The translations under genes and the position numbers were made by a program. This document shows positions 7,921 to 17,068 of a DNA stretch of 64,000 nt, in pieces. This DNA is from Erysipelotrichaceae bacterium. Its GTDB lineage: Bacteria > Bacillota_I > Bacilli_A > Erysipelotrichales > Erysipelotrichaceae. Where the stretch lies: positions 1 to 64,000 of the forward strand of contig JAFULQ010000010.1 of NCBI GenBank assembly GCA_017473265.1, in the 5' to 3' direction. The notes beneath the pieces were generated by a model. That model ran no database searches. It was given only the letters and a program-made list of their open reading frames with translations, and was not told the DNA's origin. Numbering within the stretch: the first letter of the stretch is position 1; each line of letters opens with the position of its first letter.

Positions 7921-9291
7921 ATGAATATTTTAGAGAAATTCAATTTAAGAGAAGATGTGCTTCAATTTATTGAAACACTTGGATTTAAACAATATACACC
8001 TATACAAGAACAAGTAATCCCATGTGTTTTAAAGGGTAGAGATGTAATTGGTATTTCTGATACTGGTACTGGTAAAACACATGCGTTTTTGATACCAATT
8101 TTTAATAAAATTGATGTAACTAAGGAAAAAGTACAAGCGGTAATTACTGCTCCAACTCGTGAATTAGCTCGTCAAATTTACGAACGCGCTATTGAAATGA
8201 ATGAAGTGAATCCTAATATTCGTATTCGTTTAATTAGTGGTGAAGTTGAAAAAACACGTATGGTTGAACAATTGGAAAAAGGGCAACCCCATATTGTTAT
8301 TGGTACTCCTGGTCGTTTAAAAGATATGTTTGTTCAAAGTGAAGTATTGCGTTTAGATCAAACGGATATTTTAGTTGTGGATGAAGCGGATATGACATTA
8401 GAGTTTGGATTCTTAAATGATGTTGATGCGATTGCTGGAAGAATGCGTAAAGATTTACAAATGTTAGTATTTAGTGCAACAATTCCTCAAGCATTACAAC
8501 CATTCTTGAAGAAGTATTTACAAAATCCACAAATGGTTCAAATTGAGAAAACACAAAGTGCAGCTAAAATTGAACATATTTTAGTTCCTTGTAAGCATTT
8601 GAGTTATACTGAAAAATTATTACGTATTTTACCTGGATTTACTCCATATGTATGTTTAATTTTTGCTAATACTCGTAAATTGGCTGCTGAAGTTGCTGAA
8701 ACATTACGTGATAATGGCTATGATTGTACTGAAATTCATGGTGATTTATCATCACGTCAAAGAAAAAATGCAATGAAAGTGGTATCTAGTCATAGTGCTA
8801 GTTATATTGTGGCTACTGATATTGCGGCTCGTGGTATTGACTTGGATGGGGTTTCTCATGTAGTTTCTTTAGGTTTCCCTACATCTTTAGAGTATTATGT
8901 ACACCGTGCAGGTCGTACAGGTCGTGCTATGCGTGATGGTATTTGTTATGCATTATACAACGATAAAGATGAAGCAAGTATTAATCAATTGAAGGTTAAA
9001 GGTATTGGCTTTAAGCATAAAGACTATAAAGGTGATGCTTGGGTAGAATTAAAACCTTATGGTCAAAAACGTATACCTAAGAATGATTTAGTAGAAAAAG
9101 AAATTGCGAAAACATTACATCGTAAAAATGAAAAGGTAAAACCTGGTTATAAGAAAAAACGTAATGCAGAAATTCAAAAGATTAAACAAAGACAAAGACG
9201 TCAAATGATTAAAGATAGTATTAAGGTGCAAACTAAAGAAAGAAATCGTCAAAAACAAAGAGAGTTGACTTATGGAAATGAAGATTGGTAG
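7921..9291 (+). CDS. cshB: DEAD-box RNA helicase, CshB type
   Basis: A 456-residue ATP-dependent RNA helicase. Motifs in order: Q motif (FKQYTPIQEQVIP), Walker A (SDTGTGKTH), PTRELA, TPGR, DEAD, SAT and C-terminal HRAGRTGR, followed by a lysine/arginine-rich tail (about 395-456) typical of RNA-binding extensions. Its partner nfo starts within its last 20 nt; the cshB-nfo pair is as in Bacillus. ATG 7921 is preferred over GTG 7912, which lies inside the GGAAGG ribosome site. A TATAAT at 7895-7900 may be its -10. Confidence 0.9.
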   Translation: MNILEKFNLREDVLQFIETLGFKQYTPIQEQVIPCVLKGRDVIGISDTGTGKTHAFLIPIFNKIDVTKEKVQAVITAPTRELARQIYERAIEMNEVNPNIRIRLISGEVEKTRMVEQLEKGQPHIVIGTPGRLKDMFVQSEVLRLDQTDILVVDEADMTLEFGFLNDVDAIAGRMRKDLQMLVFSATIPQALQPFLKKYLQNPQMVQIEKTQSAAKIEHILVPCKHLSYTEKLLRILPGFTPYVCLIFANTRKLAAEVAETLRDNGYDCTEIHGDLSSRQRKNAMKVVSSHSASYIVATDIAARGIDLDGVSHVVSLGFPTSLEYYVHRAGRTGRAMRDGICYALYNDKDEASINQLKVKGIGFKHKDYKGDAWVELKPYGQKRIPKNDLVEKEIAKTLHRKNEKVKPGYKKKRNAEIQKIKQRQRRQMIKDSIKVQTKERNRQKQRELTYGNEDW

Positions 9292-10147
9292 TCATGTTGG
9301 TAATAAAGCACCTGAGTATTTGTTGGGTTCTGTAAAGGAAATGCTTAGCTATAAAGCAAATGCTATGATGGTTTATACGGGCGCTCCTCAAAATACCAAA
9401 AGAGTGGATATTGATAAATTAATGATTGCGGAAGCTACTTCATTATTATCTGAAAATGGTTTAAGTTGGAATGATGTAATTGTGCATGCCCCATATATCA
9501 TTAATTTAGGAAATGTTCATAGTGATAGTATTTATCAATTGGGAATTGATTTTCTAACAAAGGAAATTGAGCGTACAAAAGTTATTGGTGCTAAAGTAAT
9601 TGTTTTACATCCTGGTTCTAGTGTACAAGCAACTAGTGAGCAGGGTATAGAACGCATTGTTAGTGGTTTAAATCAAATCTTACATGAAGATGAAGGTGTT
9701 TATATTGCTTTAGAAACAATGGCTGGTAAAGGCTCAGAAGTGGGTCGTACGTTAGAAGAAATTCGTGCAATTATTGATGGTGTTACTCATAATCAATGGT
9801 TAAAAGTTTGTCTAGATACCTGTCATTTACATGATGCTGGATTTGATGTAGGCGATTTTGATGCATTCTTAGATGAATTTGATGCTATTATTGGTTTAGA
9901 GCGTATTGCATGTATTCATGTGAATGATTCTAAAAATGTATGTGGTGCACATAAAGATCGTCATGAAAACATTGGATATGGTCATATTGGTTTTGAAAAA
10001 TTGAATGCGATTGTTCATAATCCAAGATTAGAACAGGTAATTAAAATTTTAGAAACTCCGTATATGGGTGAAAATGCTCCATATGCATATGAAATTGAAA
10101 ATTTTAGAAATCAAGAATTTAAAGATTTTAAAGGCGAAGAATGTTAA
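9272..10147 (+). CDS. nfo: Endonuclease IV (AP endonuclease)
   Basis: A 291-residue zinc-dependent enzyme that nicks DNA at abasic sites in base-excision repair. Family signatures visible: KIGSHVGN at the start, VVHAPYIINL-like VIVHAPYIIN, VLHPGS, ALETMAGKGSEVG, CLDTCHLHDAGFD and HVNDSKN...HKDRHENIGYGHIG. Start may be ATG 9272 or 9278. Overlaps cshB by 20 nt, so translation is probably coupled. Confidence 0.93.
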   Translation: MEMKIGSHVGNKAPEYLLGSVKEMLSYKANAMMVYTGAPQNTKRVDIDKLMIAEATSLLSENGLSWNDVIVHAPYIINLGNVHSDSIYQLGIDFLTKEIERTKVIGAKVIVLHPGSSVQATSEQGIERIVSGLNQILHEDEGVYIALETMAGKGSEVGRTLEEIRAIIDGVTHNQWLKVCLDTCHLHDAGFDVGDFDAFLDEFDAIIGLERIACIHVNDSKNVCGAHKDRHENIGYGHIGFEKLNAIVHNPRLEQVIKILETPYMGENAPYAYEIENFRNQEFKDFKGEEC

Positions 10148-10160
10148 TTCTCCGCCTTTT
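10130..10160. terminator. Bidirectional terminator holding both stop codons of a convergent pair
   Basis: Arms AAAGGCGAAGAAT and the matching ATTCTCCGCCTTT (one mismatch) form a hairpin whose loop contains TTAA. TAA at 10145-10147 stops nfo, and the minus-strand TAA at 10146-10144 stops the kinase gene. The T-run on the plus side and A-run on the minus side support use in both directions. Confidence 0.75.
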
Positions 10161-10965
10161 TGTATGCTTCATATTTCATTTGTGCAATTTCTAAATATAT
10201 ATCTTCTCTTTTTTCTTCATACATCATTAATGCCCAATAGCACCATAAACAATTATGGAATTGTTCCCAAAGGTGTAATTTATACAGCATATCTGCTGTT
10301 GGTTGTTTGCCAAAATAGGCTTGATAGAATATGTTTCTTTGTTTAGGATCATCAATGTTATTTTCTGTGATAAAAGACATCACATCAAATAATGGATCGT
10401 TATCAGCAGCATATTCATAATCAATAAGATAATTTTTCTCTCCAAATAAAATGTTTCCACTAACCCAGTCGTTATGACAAAGAATAGGATTACTATCTAA
10501 TTCTTTGATTTTAATTAATAATGCATTTACTTCAAATGTATATGGACAATGTTTGACTTTGGATTTATAAAATTCTAATTTATCGATTGGATGAAAATGA
10601 TAATGTGTTTGAATTTGTAAGTCGTGTAATTGTTTCATTAGCAATGCAGTTTGTTCAATCTTATTAGGTAATGTGCATTCACTAAATTCTTGTAAGTTAT
10701 CTACATATTTTGTTATTTTAATCCCTGTATTAGGGTCAAAATAGATTGTTTCTACATCTAATTTTTCATTTTTAAGTAATTCAATTACTTTTTGTTCCTG
10801 TACATAGTTATTTACTAAAATAGTAGGGTAACGGAAAATATAAGTTTCATTATCTAAAGTGAATATCCAATTTTCATTAGTTAATCCTTTTGGATATAAA
10901 GATAATGAAGTAGGATATTTATTAAATATGGAATGGATAATTTCGTTAATTCTTTTTTCTTTCAT
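10144..10965 (-). CDS. Choline/ethanolamine kinase-like phosphotransferase (LicA/APH fold)
   Basis: A 273-residue protein of the aminoglycoside phosphotransferase/choline kinase fold. The catalytic loop ILCHNDWVSGNILF contains the Brenner-type HxDxxxxN pattern and LIDYEYA supplies the metal-binding Asp, as in LicA-type choline kinases. The N-terminal PKGLTNENWIF is the family's glycine-rich start. It could phosphorylate choline, ethanolamine or a related small alcohol; no lic nucleotidyltransferase is adjacent, so the substrate is uncertain. Converges on nfo with overlapping stop codons. Confidence 0.75.
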   Translation of the reverse strand: MKEKRINEIIHSIFNKYPTSLSLYPKGLTNENWIFTLDNETYIFRYPTILVNNYVQEQKVIELLKNEKLDVETIYFDPNTGIKITKYVDNLQEFSECTLPNKIEQTALLMKQLHDLQIQTHYHFHPIDKLEFYKSKVKHCPYTFEVNALLIKIKELDSNPILCHNDWVSGNILFGEKNYLIDYEYAADNDPLFDVMSFITENNIDDPKQRNIFYQAYFGKQPTADMLYKLHLWEQFHNCLWCYWALMMYEEKREDIYLEIAQMKYEAYKKAEN

Positions 10966-10986
10966 AGTTACCTACTTTCTAATACA

Positions 10987-11008
10987 AAAAGTAGATTGCT
11001 CTACTTTT
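10987..11008 (-). terminator. Terminator of ispG
   Basis: AAAAGTAGA (10987-10995) and TCTACTTTT (11000-11008) are perfect 9-nt arms around TTGC. On the minus strand a T-rich tail follows. The ispG stop codon (11001-11003) lies inside the hairpin. Confidence 0.7.
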
Positions 11009-12062
11009 GTGTCATTTTTAAAATTTCTTCTTTTAATACTTGTACCATTTCACTTTGTGGAACTTTACGAATAATTTGTCCTTTTTTAATTAATAGACCT
11101 TCATCTTTTCCTCCAGCGATGGCAATATCGGCTTCTCTTGCTTCGCCTGGTCCATTTACTGCACATCCCATGATTGCGACTTTAATGTTAGCATGAATAG
11201 TTTCTAAGAAATCTTCGATTTCAGGAATGATAGCTAGTGAGTTATATTGAATACGACCACATGTTGGACAACTTACTAATTCTGGCATGTTATCAATTAA
11301 ATCAAAGCATTTTAAGATGCGTTTACAAACTTTGATTTCATCTTCTGGTTCTGCACTAATAGATACACGAATGGTATCACCAATACCATCAGCTAATAAT
11401 GTTCCTAAGGCTGCAGAAGATTTTACAGTTGAACCAAAAAGGGTACCAGCTTCTGTAACTCCTAAATGTAATGGATAGTTCCATCTTTGTGCAGCTAAAC
11501 GATAAGCTTGAATGGTAAGCATTACATCTGATGCTTTAAATGACAGACATGTGTCATAGAAATCTAAACTTTCTAAAATATCGATATGTTTTTGAGCACT
11601 TTCTAACATACCTTCTGCAGTAACTTTACCATATTTTTCAATAATTTCTTTTTCGATAGATCCACTGTTTATTCCAATACGAATAGGGATATTTCTTTCT
11701 TTACATTTTTCTACTACTTTTTTAACGTTTTCGATAGATCCAATATTACCTGGATTGATTCGAATTTTATCAACACCTGCTTCAATACAAGCTAAAGCTA
11801 ATTTGTAATCAAAATGGATATCCGCTACGATAGGGCAATCAATTTGTTTTTTGATTTCAGCAATAGCTTGGGCATCTTCTACACAAGTAATTGCGACACG
11901 AATGATTTGACATCCTGCTTTCATTAAGCGTTGACATTGAGCGACTGTAGCTTCTACATCTCTAGTTTTTGTATTGGTCATTGATTGAATAATACATTGG
12001 TTTTGACCGCCAATGGTTAAATTTTTTACTTTAATTTGACGTGTTTGTGTTCTTGTGAACAT
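11001..12062 (-). CDS. ispG: 4-hydroxy-3-methylbut-2-en-1-yl diphosphate synthase
   Basis: A 353-residue iron-sulfur enzyme, penultimate step of the MEP pathway. N-terminal TIM-barrel part ([38 protein letters not shown]) and C-terminal cluster part with Cys in SCPTCGR and [10 protein letters not shown]. Length matches the short bacterial form. The minus-strand promoter probably lies in the 109-bp gap shared with rpmG; ATTATA at 12084-12089 reads TATAAT on that strand. Confidence 0.95.
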   Translation of the reverse strand: MFTRTQTRQIKVKNLTIGGQNQCIIQSMTNTKTRDVEATVAQCQRLMKAGCQIIRVAITCVEDAQAIAEIKKQIDCPIVADIHFDYKLALACIEAGVDKIRINPGNIGSIENVKKVVEKCKERNIPIRIGINSGSIEKEIIEKYGKVTAEGMLESAQKHIDILESLDFYDTCLSFKASDVMLTIQAYRLAAQRWNYPLHLGVTEAGTLFGSTVKSSAALGTLLADGIGDTIRVSISAEPEDEIKVCKRILKCFDLIDNMPELVSCPTCGRIQYNSLAIIPEIEDFLETIHANIKVAIMGCAVNGPGEAREADIAIAGGKDEGLLIKKGQIIRKVPQSEMVQVLKEEILKMTQK

Positions 12063-12113
12063 AATTTCACCACCTTTGTTTGTATTATACCACTTAAATC
12101 ATTAAAAAAACTA

Positions 12114-12142
12114 TTGGAAATAGAAAATAGGTGTGTTATAAT
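12114..12142 (+). promoter_or_regulatory. Promoter of rpmG
   Basis: TTGGAA (12114-12119) and an extended -10 TGT-TATAAT (TATAAT 12137-12142) are spaced by 17 nt. A strong AGGAGG-type ribosome site (AGTAGGAGGTG) follows before ATG 12172. Confidence 0.7.
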
Positions 12143-12171
12143 CTATAAGCACAAAGTAGGAGGTGCTTACA

Positions 12172-12321
12172 ATGAGAGATAACATTACTTTTAAGTGTAG
12201 TGTATGTGGGGAAGAAAATTACATCTCTACTCGTAACAAACGTAAACATCCGGAACGTATGCAAGTGAATAAATATTGTCCACGTTGCAATAAGAAAACT
12301 GTTCATAAGGAGAAAAAATAA
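12172..12321 (+). CDS. rpmG: 50S ribosomal protein L33 (zinc-binding form)
   Basis: A 49-residue ribosomal protein reading MRDNITFKCSVCGEEN and ending KTVHKEKK. Two CxxC pairs (CSVC and CPRC) mark the zinc-binding C+ paralogue; the length is normal for L33. It has its own promoter and a small terminator, so it is monocistronic, with ispG divergent on its left. Confidence 0.95.
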   Translation: MRDNITFKCSVCGEENYISTRNKRKHPERMQVNKYCPRCNKKTVHKEKK

Positions 12322-12350
12322 AAAGAGCCTACAAGTGTATGGCTTTTTTT
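12321..12350 (+). terminator. Terminator of rpmG
   Basis: A short AGCC/GGCT stem with an inner ACA/TGT pairing, followed by seven T residues, sits directly after the rpmG stop codon. The stem is short, so efficiency may be modest. Confidence 0.5.
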
Positions 12351-12364
12351 ATTAGGTGATGATT

Positions 12365-12973
12365 ATGAAAAAAGTAGAATGTCTTCGTTTAGGATTTTTT
12401 CAAGTGAATTGTTATTTTTTGCATAGTGGGAATCATATTTTATGTATTGATCCAGGCGCAAGTATTAAGAGGATTCAACAGTATTTAGAGAAATATCCAG
12501 ATAGTGTATTAGATGGTATTTGTTTAACACATGGTCATTTTGATCATGTTGGTGCAGTTGATGAATTAGTAAAATTGTATCATTGTCCAGTTTATTTATC
12601 TGGTGAAGATGAATATTTAGCACGTACTAAAGAACTAAACTTTATGGGTGCTCGTTGGGCGATTATTACATGTCCTATTAAAGAATATCCAATTGGTAAA
12701 TTTACAATTGGTGCATTCTCTTTAGAAGTGATTGATACTCCTGGTCATACAGCTGGCAGTGTATGTTTAGTTTGGGATGATTGTTTATTTAGTGGTGATA
12801 CATTGTTTAAAAATAGTGTTGGTCGTACAGATTTATATAGTAGTAATGATGGTCAATTGAAACAATCATTGGAAAAATTAAAAGGATTACATCCAGATAT
12901 GAAAGTGTATCCAGGACATGCGGAGTTTACTACGATTCATGAAGAGTTGTTGTTAAATCCGTATCTACGATAG
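12365..12973 (+). CDS. MBL-fold metallohydrolase (glyoxalase II-like)
   Basis: A 202-residue metallo-beta-lactamase fold protein. Metal-binding motif LTHGHFDHVG, downstream TPGHTAGSVCLVW, DCLFSGDTLF and VYPGHAEFTT give the full ligand set of the glyoxalase II/YqgX subfamily. Likely a cytoplasmic thioesterase-like hydrolase; substrate not predictable. ATG 12365 is chosen because AGGTGAT lies 8 nt before it; the in-frame GTG 12356 and ATG 12359 overlap that site. The AI-2E family gene follows after 9 nt. Confidence 0.85.
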   Translation: MKKVECLRLGFFQVNCYFLHSGNHILCIDPGASIKRIQQYLEKYPDSVLDGICLTHGHFDHVGAVDELVKLYHCPVYLSGEDEYLARTKELNFMGARWAIITCPIKEYPIGKFTIGAFSLEVIDTPGHTAGSVCLVWDDCLFSGDTLFKNSVGRTDLYSSNDGQLKQSLEKLKGLHPDMKVYPGHAEFTTIHEELLLNPYLR

Positions 12974-12982
12974 GAGAAAATT

Positions 12983-14173
12983 ATGAATACTAAAGGCTTT
13001 TTAGATAAGTTTAAAAATGGATTTTATTTGTTGACGTATGCATTTATTTTAGTTTTAATTTTGATGCATTTTAGTGACATTTGGCAAACGTTTATTAAAT
13101 TTGTAGGATTGTTATCGCCTTTGTTTTATGGTGTTGTCATTGCCTTTGTTTTAAATGTACCAATGAATATTATTGAACATTGGTTGATTGAACAATCAAA
13201 AGGTGAGAAGAAATGGCATCGTGCAGTAGCTATTTTATTAACTATTGTTTTAGCAATTGTGATTGTCTTTATTCTTAGTAGTGTCATTTTCCCTCAAGTT
13301 ATAGAAAATATTATGACATTAGCAAGTAATATTCGTATTTATTTGAATAACTTGGTGGGGTTAGTCAATGATTTATTGAAATCTTTGCATTTAGATCGTT
13401 TTGTACAATTAGATAATCTGTTTGATATGCCATTAAATGATATGATTTCATCTGTTGCGGAATGGTTTAGTAAAACAGCTCCAGAGTTTTTTGGTAATAC
13501 ACTTAATGCAACAATTAGTATTGCTAGTGGTGTGGCTAATGTATTTATGGCCTTTATCTTAAGTTTGTATTTGTTAGCTAGTAAAGAAAAATATGTTACA
13601 CAATATCGTAAGGTATGTGTAGCGCTATGTTCTAAAAGAGTTTATGAACGTATTTTCTATATTATGGATAAAGTGAATGTTACATTTACTAACTTTATTA
13701 GTGGTCAATTATTAGAAGCGTGCATTTTGGGTGGTATTTTCTATGTAGCAATGTTACTATTGCGTATTCCTTATGCATTATTAATTAGTTGTTGTATTGC
13801 AGTAACAAGTATTGTTCCAATTTTTGGAGCAATGATTGGTATGTGTTTTGGATTTATTTTGATTTTAGCAATCAATCCAATCCAATCTATTATTTTCTTT
13901 GTAGTATTCCAATTAATTCAACAGTTTGAAGGGAATGTCATTTATCCTCGTGTTGTAGGTAATTCGGTTGGATTACCGGGTATTTGGGTATTATTATCAA
14001 TCTTAGTTTTTGGTGGAATGTATGGTTTAATGGGTATGCTTATTGCTGTGCCTACAACTGCTGTAATCTATACTTTAATTCGTGAAAGTATTAATGCTCG
14101 TTTAGATGCTAAGAAGATGATTGTTACAAAGGATACAATTGAAGAAATGAAATCTCAAGAAGTAGATGCTTAA
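12983..14173 (+). CDS. AI-2E family transporter (YdbI/PerM-like membrane protein)
   Basis: A 396-residue protein with about seven to eight membrane helices and the family's central amphipathic region (IYLNNLVGLVNDLLKSL...). The conserved C-terminal half (FISGQLLEACILGG, SIVPIFGAMIGM, EGNVIYPRVVGNSVGLPGIWVLLSI) is the AI-2E/UPF0118 signature. Members have been linked to AI-2 or ion export; actual cargo here is unknown. Probably cotranscribed with the MBL hydrolase. Confidence 0.85.
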   Translation: MNTKGFLDKFKNGFYLLTYAFILVLILMHFSDIWQTFIKFVGLLSPLFYGVVIAFVLNVPMNIIEHWLIEQSKGEKKWHRAVAILLTIVLAIVIVFILSSVIFPQVIENIMTLASNIRIYLNNLVGLVNDLLKSLHLDRFVQLDNLFDMPLNDMISSVAEWFSKTAPEFFGNTLNATISIASGVANVFMAFILSLYLLASKEKYVTQYRKVCVALCSKRVYERIFYIMDKVNVTFTNFISGQLLEACILGGIFYVAMLLLRIPYALLISCCIAVTSIVPIFGAMIGMCFGFILILAINPIQSIIFFVVFQLIQQFEGNVIYPRVVGNSVGLPGIWVLLSILVFGGMYGLMGMLIAVPTTAVIYTLIRESINARLDAKKMIVTKDTIEEMKSQEVDA

Positions 14174-14187
14174 GCATCTACTTTTTT
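14160..14187 (+). terminator. Terminator after the AI-2E family gene
   Basis: AAGTAGATGC-TTA-AGCATCTACTT-type hairpin with about 10-bp arms is followed by TTTTTT. The gene's stop codon lies within it. It isolates the comG operon from upstream transcription. Confidence 0.85.
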
Positions 14188-14263
14188 CTGTTGTATGGTA
14201 TCAATGATAATAATTATTTTTTCTTAAAAGATTATGTAAATAATCTTTTTTTTGTGTTTTTGG

Positions 14264-14311
14264 TAGGAATAATTGATTTTGTTGACGTATATATAAGTAG
14301 GAGTGGTAAAA
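14264..14311 (+). promoter_or_regulatory. Shared competence promoter element before comGA
   Basis: TAGGAATAATT (14264-14274) and TTGACGTATATATAAGTAG (14282-14300) precede an AGGAG ribosome site and ATG 14312. The 16-nt spacing between GG and TTGAC matches the comEA copy. The gap upstream of the element back to the terminator is A/T-rich and holds no gene; a 65-codon ORF at 14191 is spurious. Confidence 0.72.
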
Positions 14312-15280
14312 ATGGAAACAAGATTAAAAGAGATTATTTCTTATGCAATGCACTTACAAGCTACGGATATTCATTTTACATGGAATGAATGTATGTTGAT
14401 TGAATGTAGAGTTCATAAACGATTTATGTTGATTCCTACAAAAGAAAAGGATGAACAATTATTTTCATATTTACAGTATTTATCGAATATGGATTTATCT
14501 AGTTTTGCAAAACCGCAATCGGGTGCCTTTGAGTTAGAAATTAATAACTATTTATATGCATTTCGTTTTGCGATATTAATGACATCGCAACACAAATCTG
14601 GAGTATTGCGTATATTGAATTATCACCAAGCAATTCCTTTGCAACAACTTATACTAAAGGGAGAACATCGGAAAATATTTAAGCAATGGTGTTCATATGA
14701 AAATGGGTTAATTTTAATCGGTGGGCCGACTTCAAGCGGAAAGACGACTACGGCATATAGTTTACTAAACCATATGGATAAACGAAAAATTTACACGCTT
14801 GAAGATCCTGTAGAAATTTATTTTGATTCCATGGTACAAATACAAATTAATCCGAAAATTTCATTAACTTATGATGAAGGAATTAAACAATTATTACGAC
14901 ATGATCCAGATGTGATTTTTATAGGTGAAATACGAGATGAAGTAACAGCAAAAATGGCCATACGTTGTGCATTAACAGGGCATTTGGTGATTTCTACCAT
15001 TCATGCAAGCAGTTGTAGAAATATGATTCATCGCTTATTAGATTTAGGTATTTCGAAATATGATTTAGAAGATGTTTTAGTTGGTCTAGCAAATCAAAGA
15101 TTGTTTCAATTACATAATAAACAAAAACGAGTCAGTTTATATGAACTATATCAAAGAGAGGATATTTTAGATTGTTTGCATCATAAAGAAAGTATATATC
15201 CTAGTTTTCAAAAGGAGATTGCGTATGCATATCAAAAACGTTGGATTTCATTTGAAGATGCCAAAAGAAATATCGTTTGA
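14312..15280 (+). CDS. comGA: Competence pilus assembly ATPase ComGA
   Basis: A 322-residue secretion ATPase of the type II/type IV pilus family that powers the transformation pilus. Walker A GGPTSSGKTTTAY near residue 138, aspartate box (TLEDPVEI), Walker B (DVIFIGEIRDEVTA) and histidine box (TGHLVISTIHAS). Start ATG 14312 has AGGAG 8 nt upstream; the in-frame GTG 14303 falls inside that site. First gene of comGA-comGG. Confidence 0.93.
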   Translation: METRLKEIISYAMHLQATDIHFTWNECMLIECRVHKRFMLIPTKEKDEQLFSYLQYLSNMDLSSFAKPQSGAFELEINNYLYAFRFAILMTSQHKSGVLRILNYHQAIPLQQLILKGEHRKIFKQWCSYENGLILIGGPTSSGKTTTAYSLLNHMDKRKIYTLEDPVEIYFDSMVQIQINPKISLTYDEGIKQLLRHDPDVIFIGEIRDEVTAKMAIRCALTGHLVISTIHASSCRNMIHRLLDLGISKYDLEDVLVGLANQRLFQLHNKQKRVSLYELYQREDILDCLHHKESIYPSFQKEIAYAYQKRWISFEDAKRNIV

Positions 15281-16238
15281 TATTTTGACTTGGAAAACGA
15301 TTTATACCTTACTTTGTCAAGATCGTTCATTTAAAGAGTGTTTATTGTTGATTAAGAATGCTAAAAATGAACATGTAGTAACTTATATTGTTGATTTGCT
15401 TGAACAAGGTGTAGCTATAGAAAATATTGTGAACGGTATGAATCGTGATAAAGTTTGTAAACAATTGAGATTCTTTATATCTTTTCTTCCATTTCAAGAT
15501 GCATTACATACAGCGTTGGATATGATTCAATTTGAAAAGAATATCAATAGATTGTTATCGTCTACTTTGTTATATCCTATGTTTTTAATTGTTTTTAGTT
15601 CCATAGTCTTATTTTTGTTTACATATATTATTCTTCCAATTTTACAAACGATGCTTGAATTACAAAATGATGCTTTTGTCTTATTATTAACAGTTATGAA
15701 TCGCTGTGTTATTTTGTTCTACATTGTATTTGTCATTTTAGTGTTTGTCTTGATTCGTTTGTATCAAAAATCGAATGTTAATGCATTGTATAACATTTTA
15801 CATATTTTACATTTAGATTTTGTTATTAAGAAATATACATCATTTATATTTTCGCAATATCTATATGTCTTAATGGAACATGGTGTTTCCACAAAGCATT
15901 CGATGGAGATTTTACAAAGCTGTGAAAATAAGCCAATTATTAAATATGTGGCATGTAAATTACATGAACAATTTATGAGAGGTGAAGATTTTATTGATGT
16001 TTTACATAATGCGTATTTAGATACTACATTTTGTATGTTGTGTAATTTAGGATATCATACAAATTCATTTTCTTATGCTTTGCTAGAATATAAAGAAGTC
16101 GTTCAAATGTGGTTACAAGCGTTTATGAAAAGGTTATCTATCATTGTACAGTTTGTAGCTTATGGTTGTATTGGAATGATTGTGATTGTAGTGTATCAAA
16201 TCTTGTTAATGCCTATGACTTTATTAGAAACAATGTAA
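15225..16238 (+). CDS. comGB: Competence pilus platform protein ComGB
   Basis: A 337-residue polytopic inner-membrane platform protein of the GspF/PilC family. Three or four membrane helices are visible (about 105-135, 155-180 and the C-terminal LSIIVQFVAYGCIGMIVIVVY). Start ATG 15225 has AAAGGAGA 6 nt before it and lies inside the end of comGA (56-nt overlap). It is divergent in sequence but its place between comGA and comGC makes the call firm. Confidence 0.85.
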   Translation: MHIKNVGFHLKMPKEISFDILTWKTIYTLLCQDRSFKECLLLIKNAKNEHVVTYIVDLLEQGVAIENIVNGMNRDKVCKQLRFFISFLPFQDALHTALDMIQFEKNINRLLSSTLLYPMFLIVFSSIVLFLFTYIILPILQTMLELQNDAFVLLLTVMNRCVILFYIVFVILVFVLIRLYQKSNVNALYNILHILHLDFVIKKYTSFIFSQYLYVLMEHGVSTKHSMEILQSCENKPIIKYVACKLHEQFMRGEDFIDVLHNAYLDTTFCMLCNLGYHTNSFSYALLEYKEVVQMWLQAFMKRLSIIVQFVAYGCIGMIVIVVYQILLMPMTLLETM

Positions 16239-16250
16239 AAGGAGGAAATT

Positions 16251-16541
16251 ATGAAGGGGTTTACAGTATTAGAAATGATTTTAGTTTTAACAATAATTAT
16301 GATTGTGTTTATGATTACGTTGCCAAATATTCAACAAAAAAGAGATATTGTGAATAATAAGGGTTGTGATGTTTTGGTTGAAGTTGTTAATTCGCAAATT
16401 TTAATGTATCAATTAGAAACTGGTGAAACAGATGTTTCAATGGATGATTTGATTCGTGAAGGGTATTTGAAAGAATCTCAAAGAAAGTGTCCAAATGGAA
16501 AAGAAATTGTTATCTATGATAATGAAGCCAAACATCAGTAA
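16251..16541 (+). CDS. comGC: Major competence pseudopilin ComGC
   Basis: A 96-residue type IV pilin-like protein. The prepilin signature KGFTVLEM starts at residue 2, with cleavage expected before Phe4 and Glu at mature position 5, then a hydrophobic assembly helix (about 8-24). Two cysteines (GCDVL and RKCPNG) fit the disulfide known in ComGC. A clear AAAGGAGG ribosome site precedes ATG. A prepilin peptidase gene is not in the window. Confidence 0.92.
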   Translation: MKGFTVLEMILVLTIIMIVFMITLPNIQQKRDIVNNKGCDVLVEVVNSQILMYQLETGETDVSMDDLIREGYLKESQRKCPNGKEIVIYDNEAKHQ

Positions 16542-16896
16542 AGGGTATACCATGATTGAAAGTGTAATTGTTTTGATGATACTTTGTATGTGTATGCTTA
16601 TTAGTATTCCTAATGTATATGATAGTAGTTTATTTAAAATAGAATCATGGATAAAAAGTGAAGTTATTTGTTTAATGAAAGATAGCTATATACAAAATAA
16701 AAGAAGTACGTTAGAAGTCTTTGATGGTTCTATTCAAGGTAAACATATACGATATGGTAGTTTTAATGGGAATGATATTGTGATTACACCATTCATGACA
16801 ATTACTAAGCCTTTAACAATACGTGCGTATAATGATCATAGAGAAGTTGTAATGAAAGTTTGGTTAGGTATGGGTAAAATGTATGGTCAAAGGTAA
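16516..16896 (+). CDS. comGD: Minor competence pseudopilin ComGD-like
   Basis: A 126-residue pilin-like protein with the signature SKGYTMIESVIV near residue 8 and a hydrophobic helix. It starts inside comGC; ATG 16516 or 16522 are both possible and an upstream ATG at 16495 also reads through. Assignment as ComGD rests on position in the operon and the pilin signature rather than strong sequence identity. Confidence 0.78.
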   Translation: MIMKPNISKGYTMIESVIVLMILCMCMLISIPNVYDSSLFKIESWIKSEVICLMKDSYIQNKRSTLEVFDGSIQGKHIRYGSFNGNDIVITPFMTITKPLTIRAYNDHREVVMKVWLGMGKMYGQR

Positions 16897-17068
16897 TTTG
16901 ATGGTAGATGCCATTGTAGGGCTTATGGTGATTACTTGTATTGTGACAATGGTATCTATGTGTATGCAAAGTGTAGTAAAAGTTAAAACGAGAAGTTTGG
17001 ATTTATGGCAAGTAGAGGAGAATGTATGTGAAATCTGGTGTGATTCTTTCTGGTTTTACGATGATTGA
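16883..17068 (+). CDS. comGE: Small minor pseudopilin-like protein, ComGE position
   Basis: A 61-residue protein with one hydrophobic helix (DAIVGLMVITCIVTMVSMCM) and little else. It overlaps the preceding gene by 14 nt and the following one by about 40 nt. ATG 16901, with AAAGG before it, is an alternative start. Identity as ComGE is by position only; the prepilin motif is weak. Confidence 0.6.
   Translation: MVKGNLMVDAIVGLMVITCIVTMVSMCMQSVVKVKTRSLDLWQVEENVCEIWCDSFWFYDD

Noticed and set aside
14191-14388. A 65-codon ORF before comGA
   Set aside because: It crosses the comGA promoter element and start and has no ribosome site.
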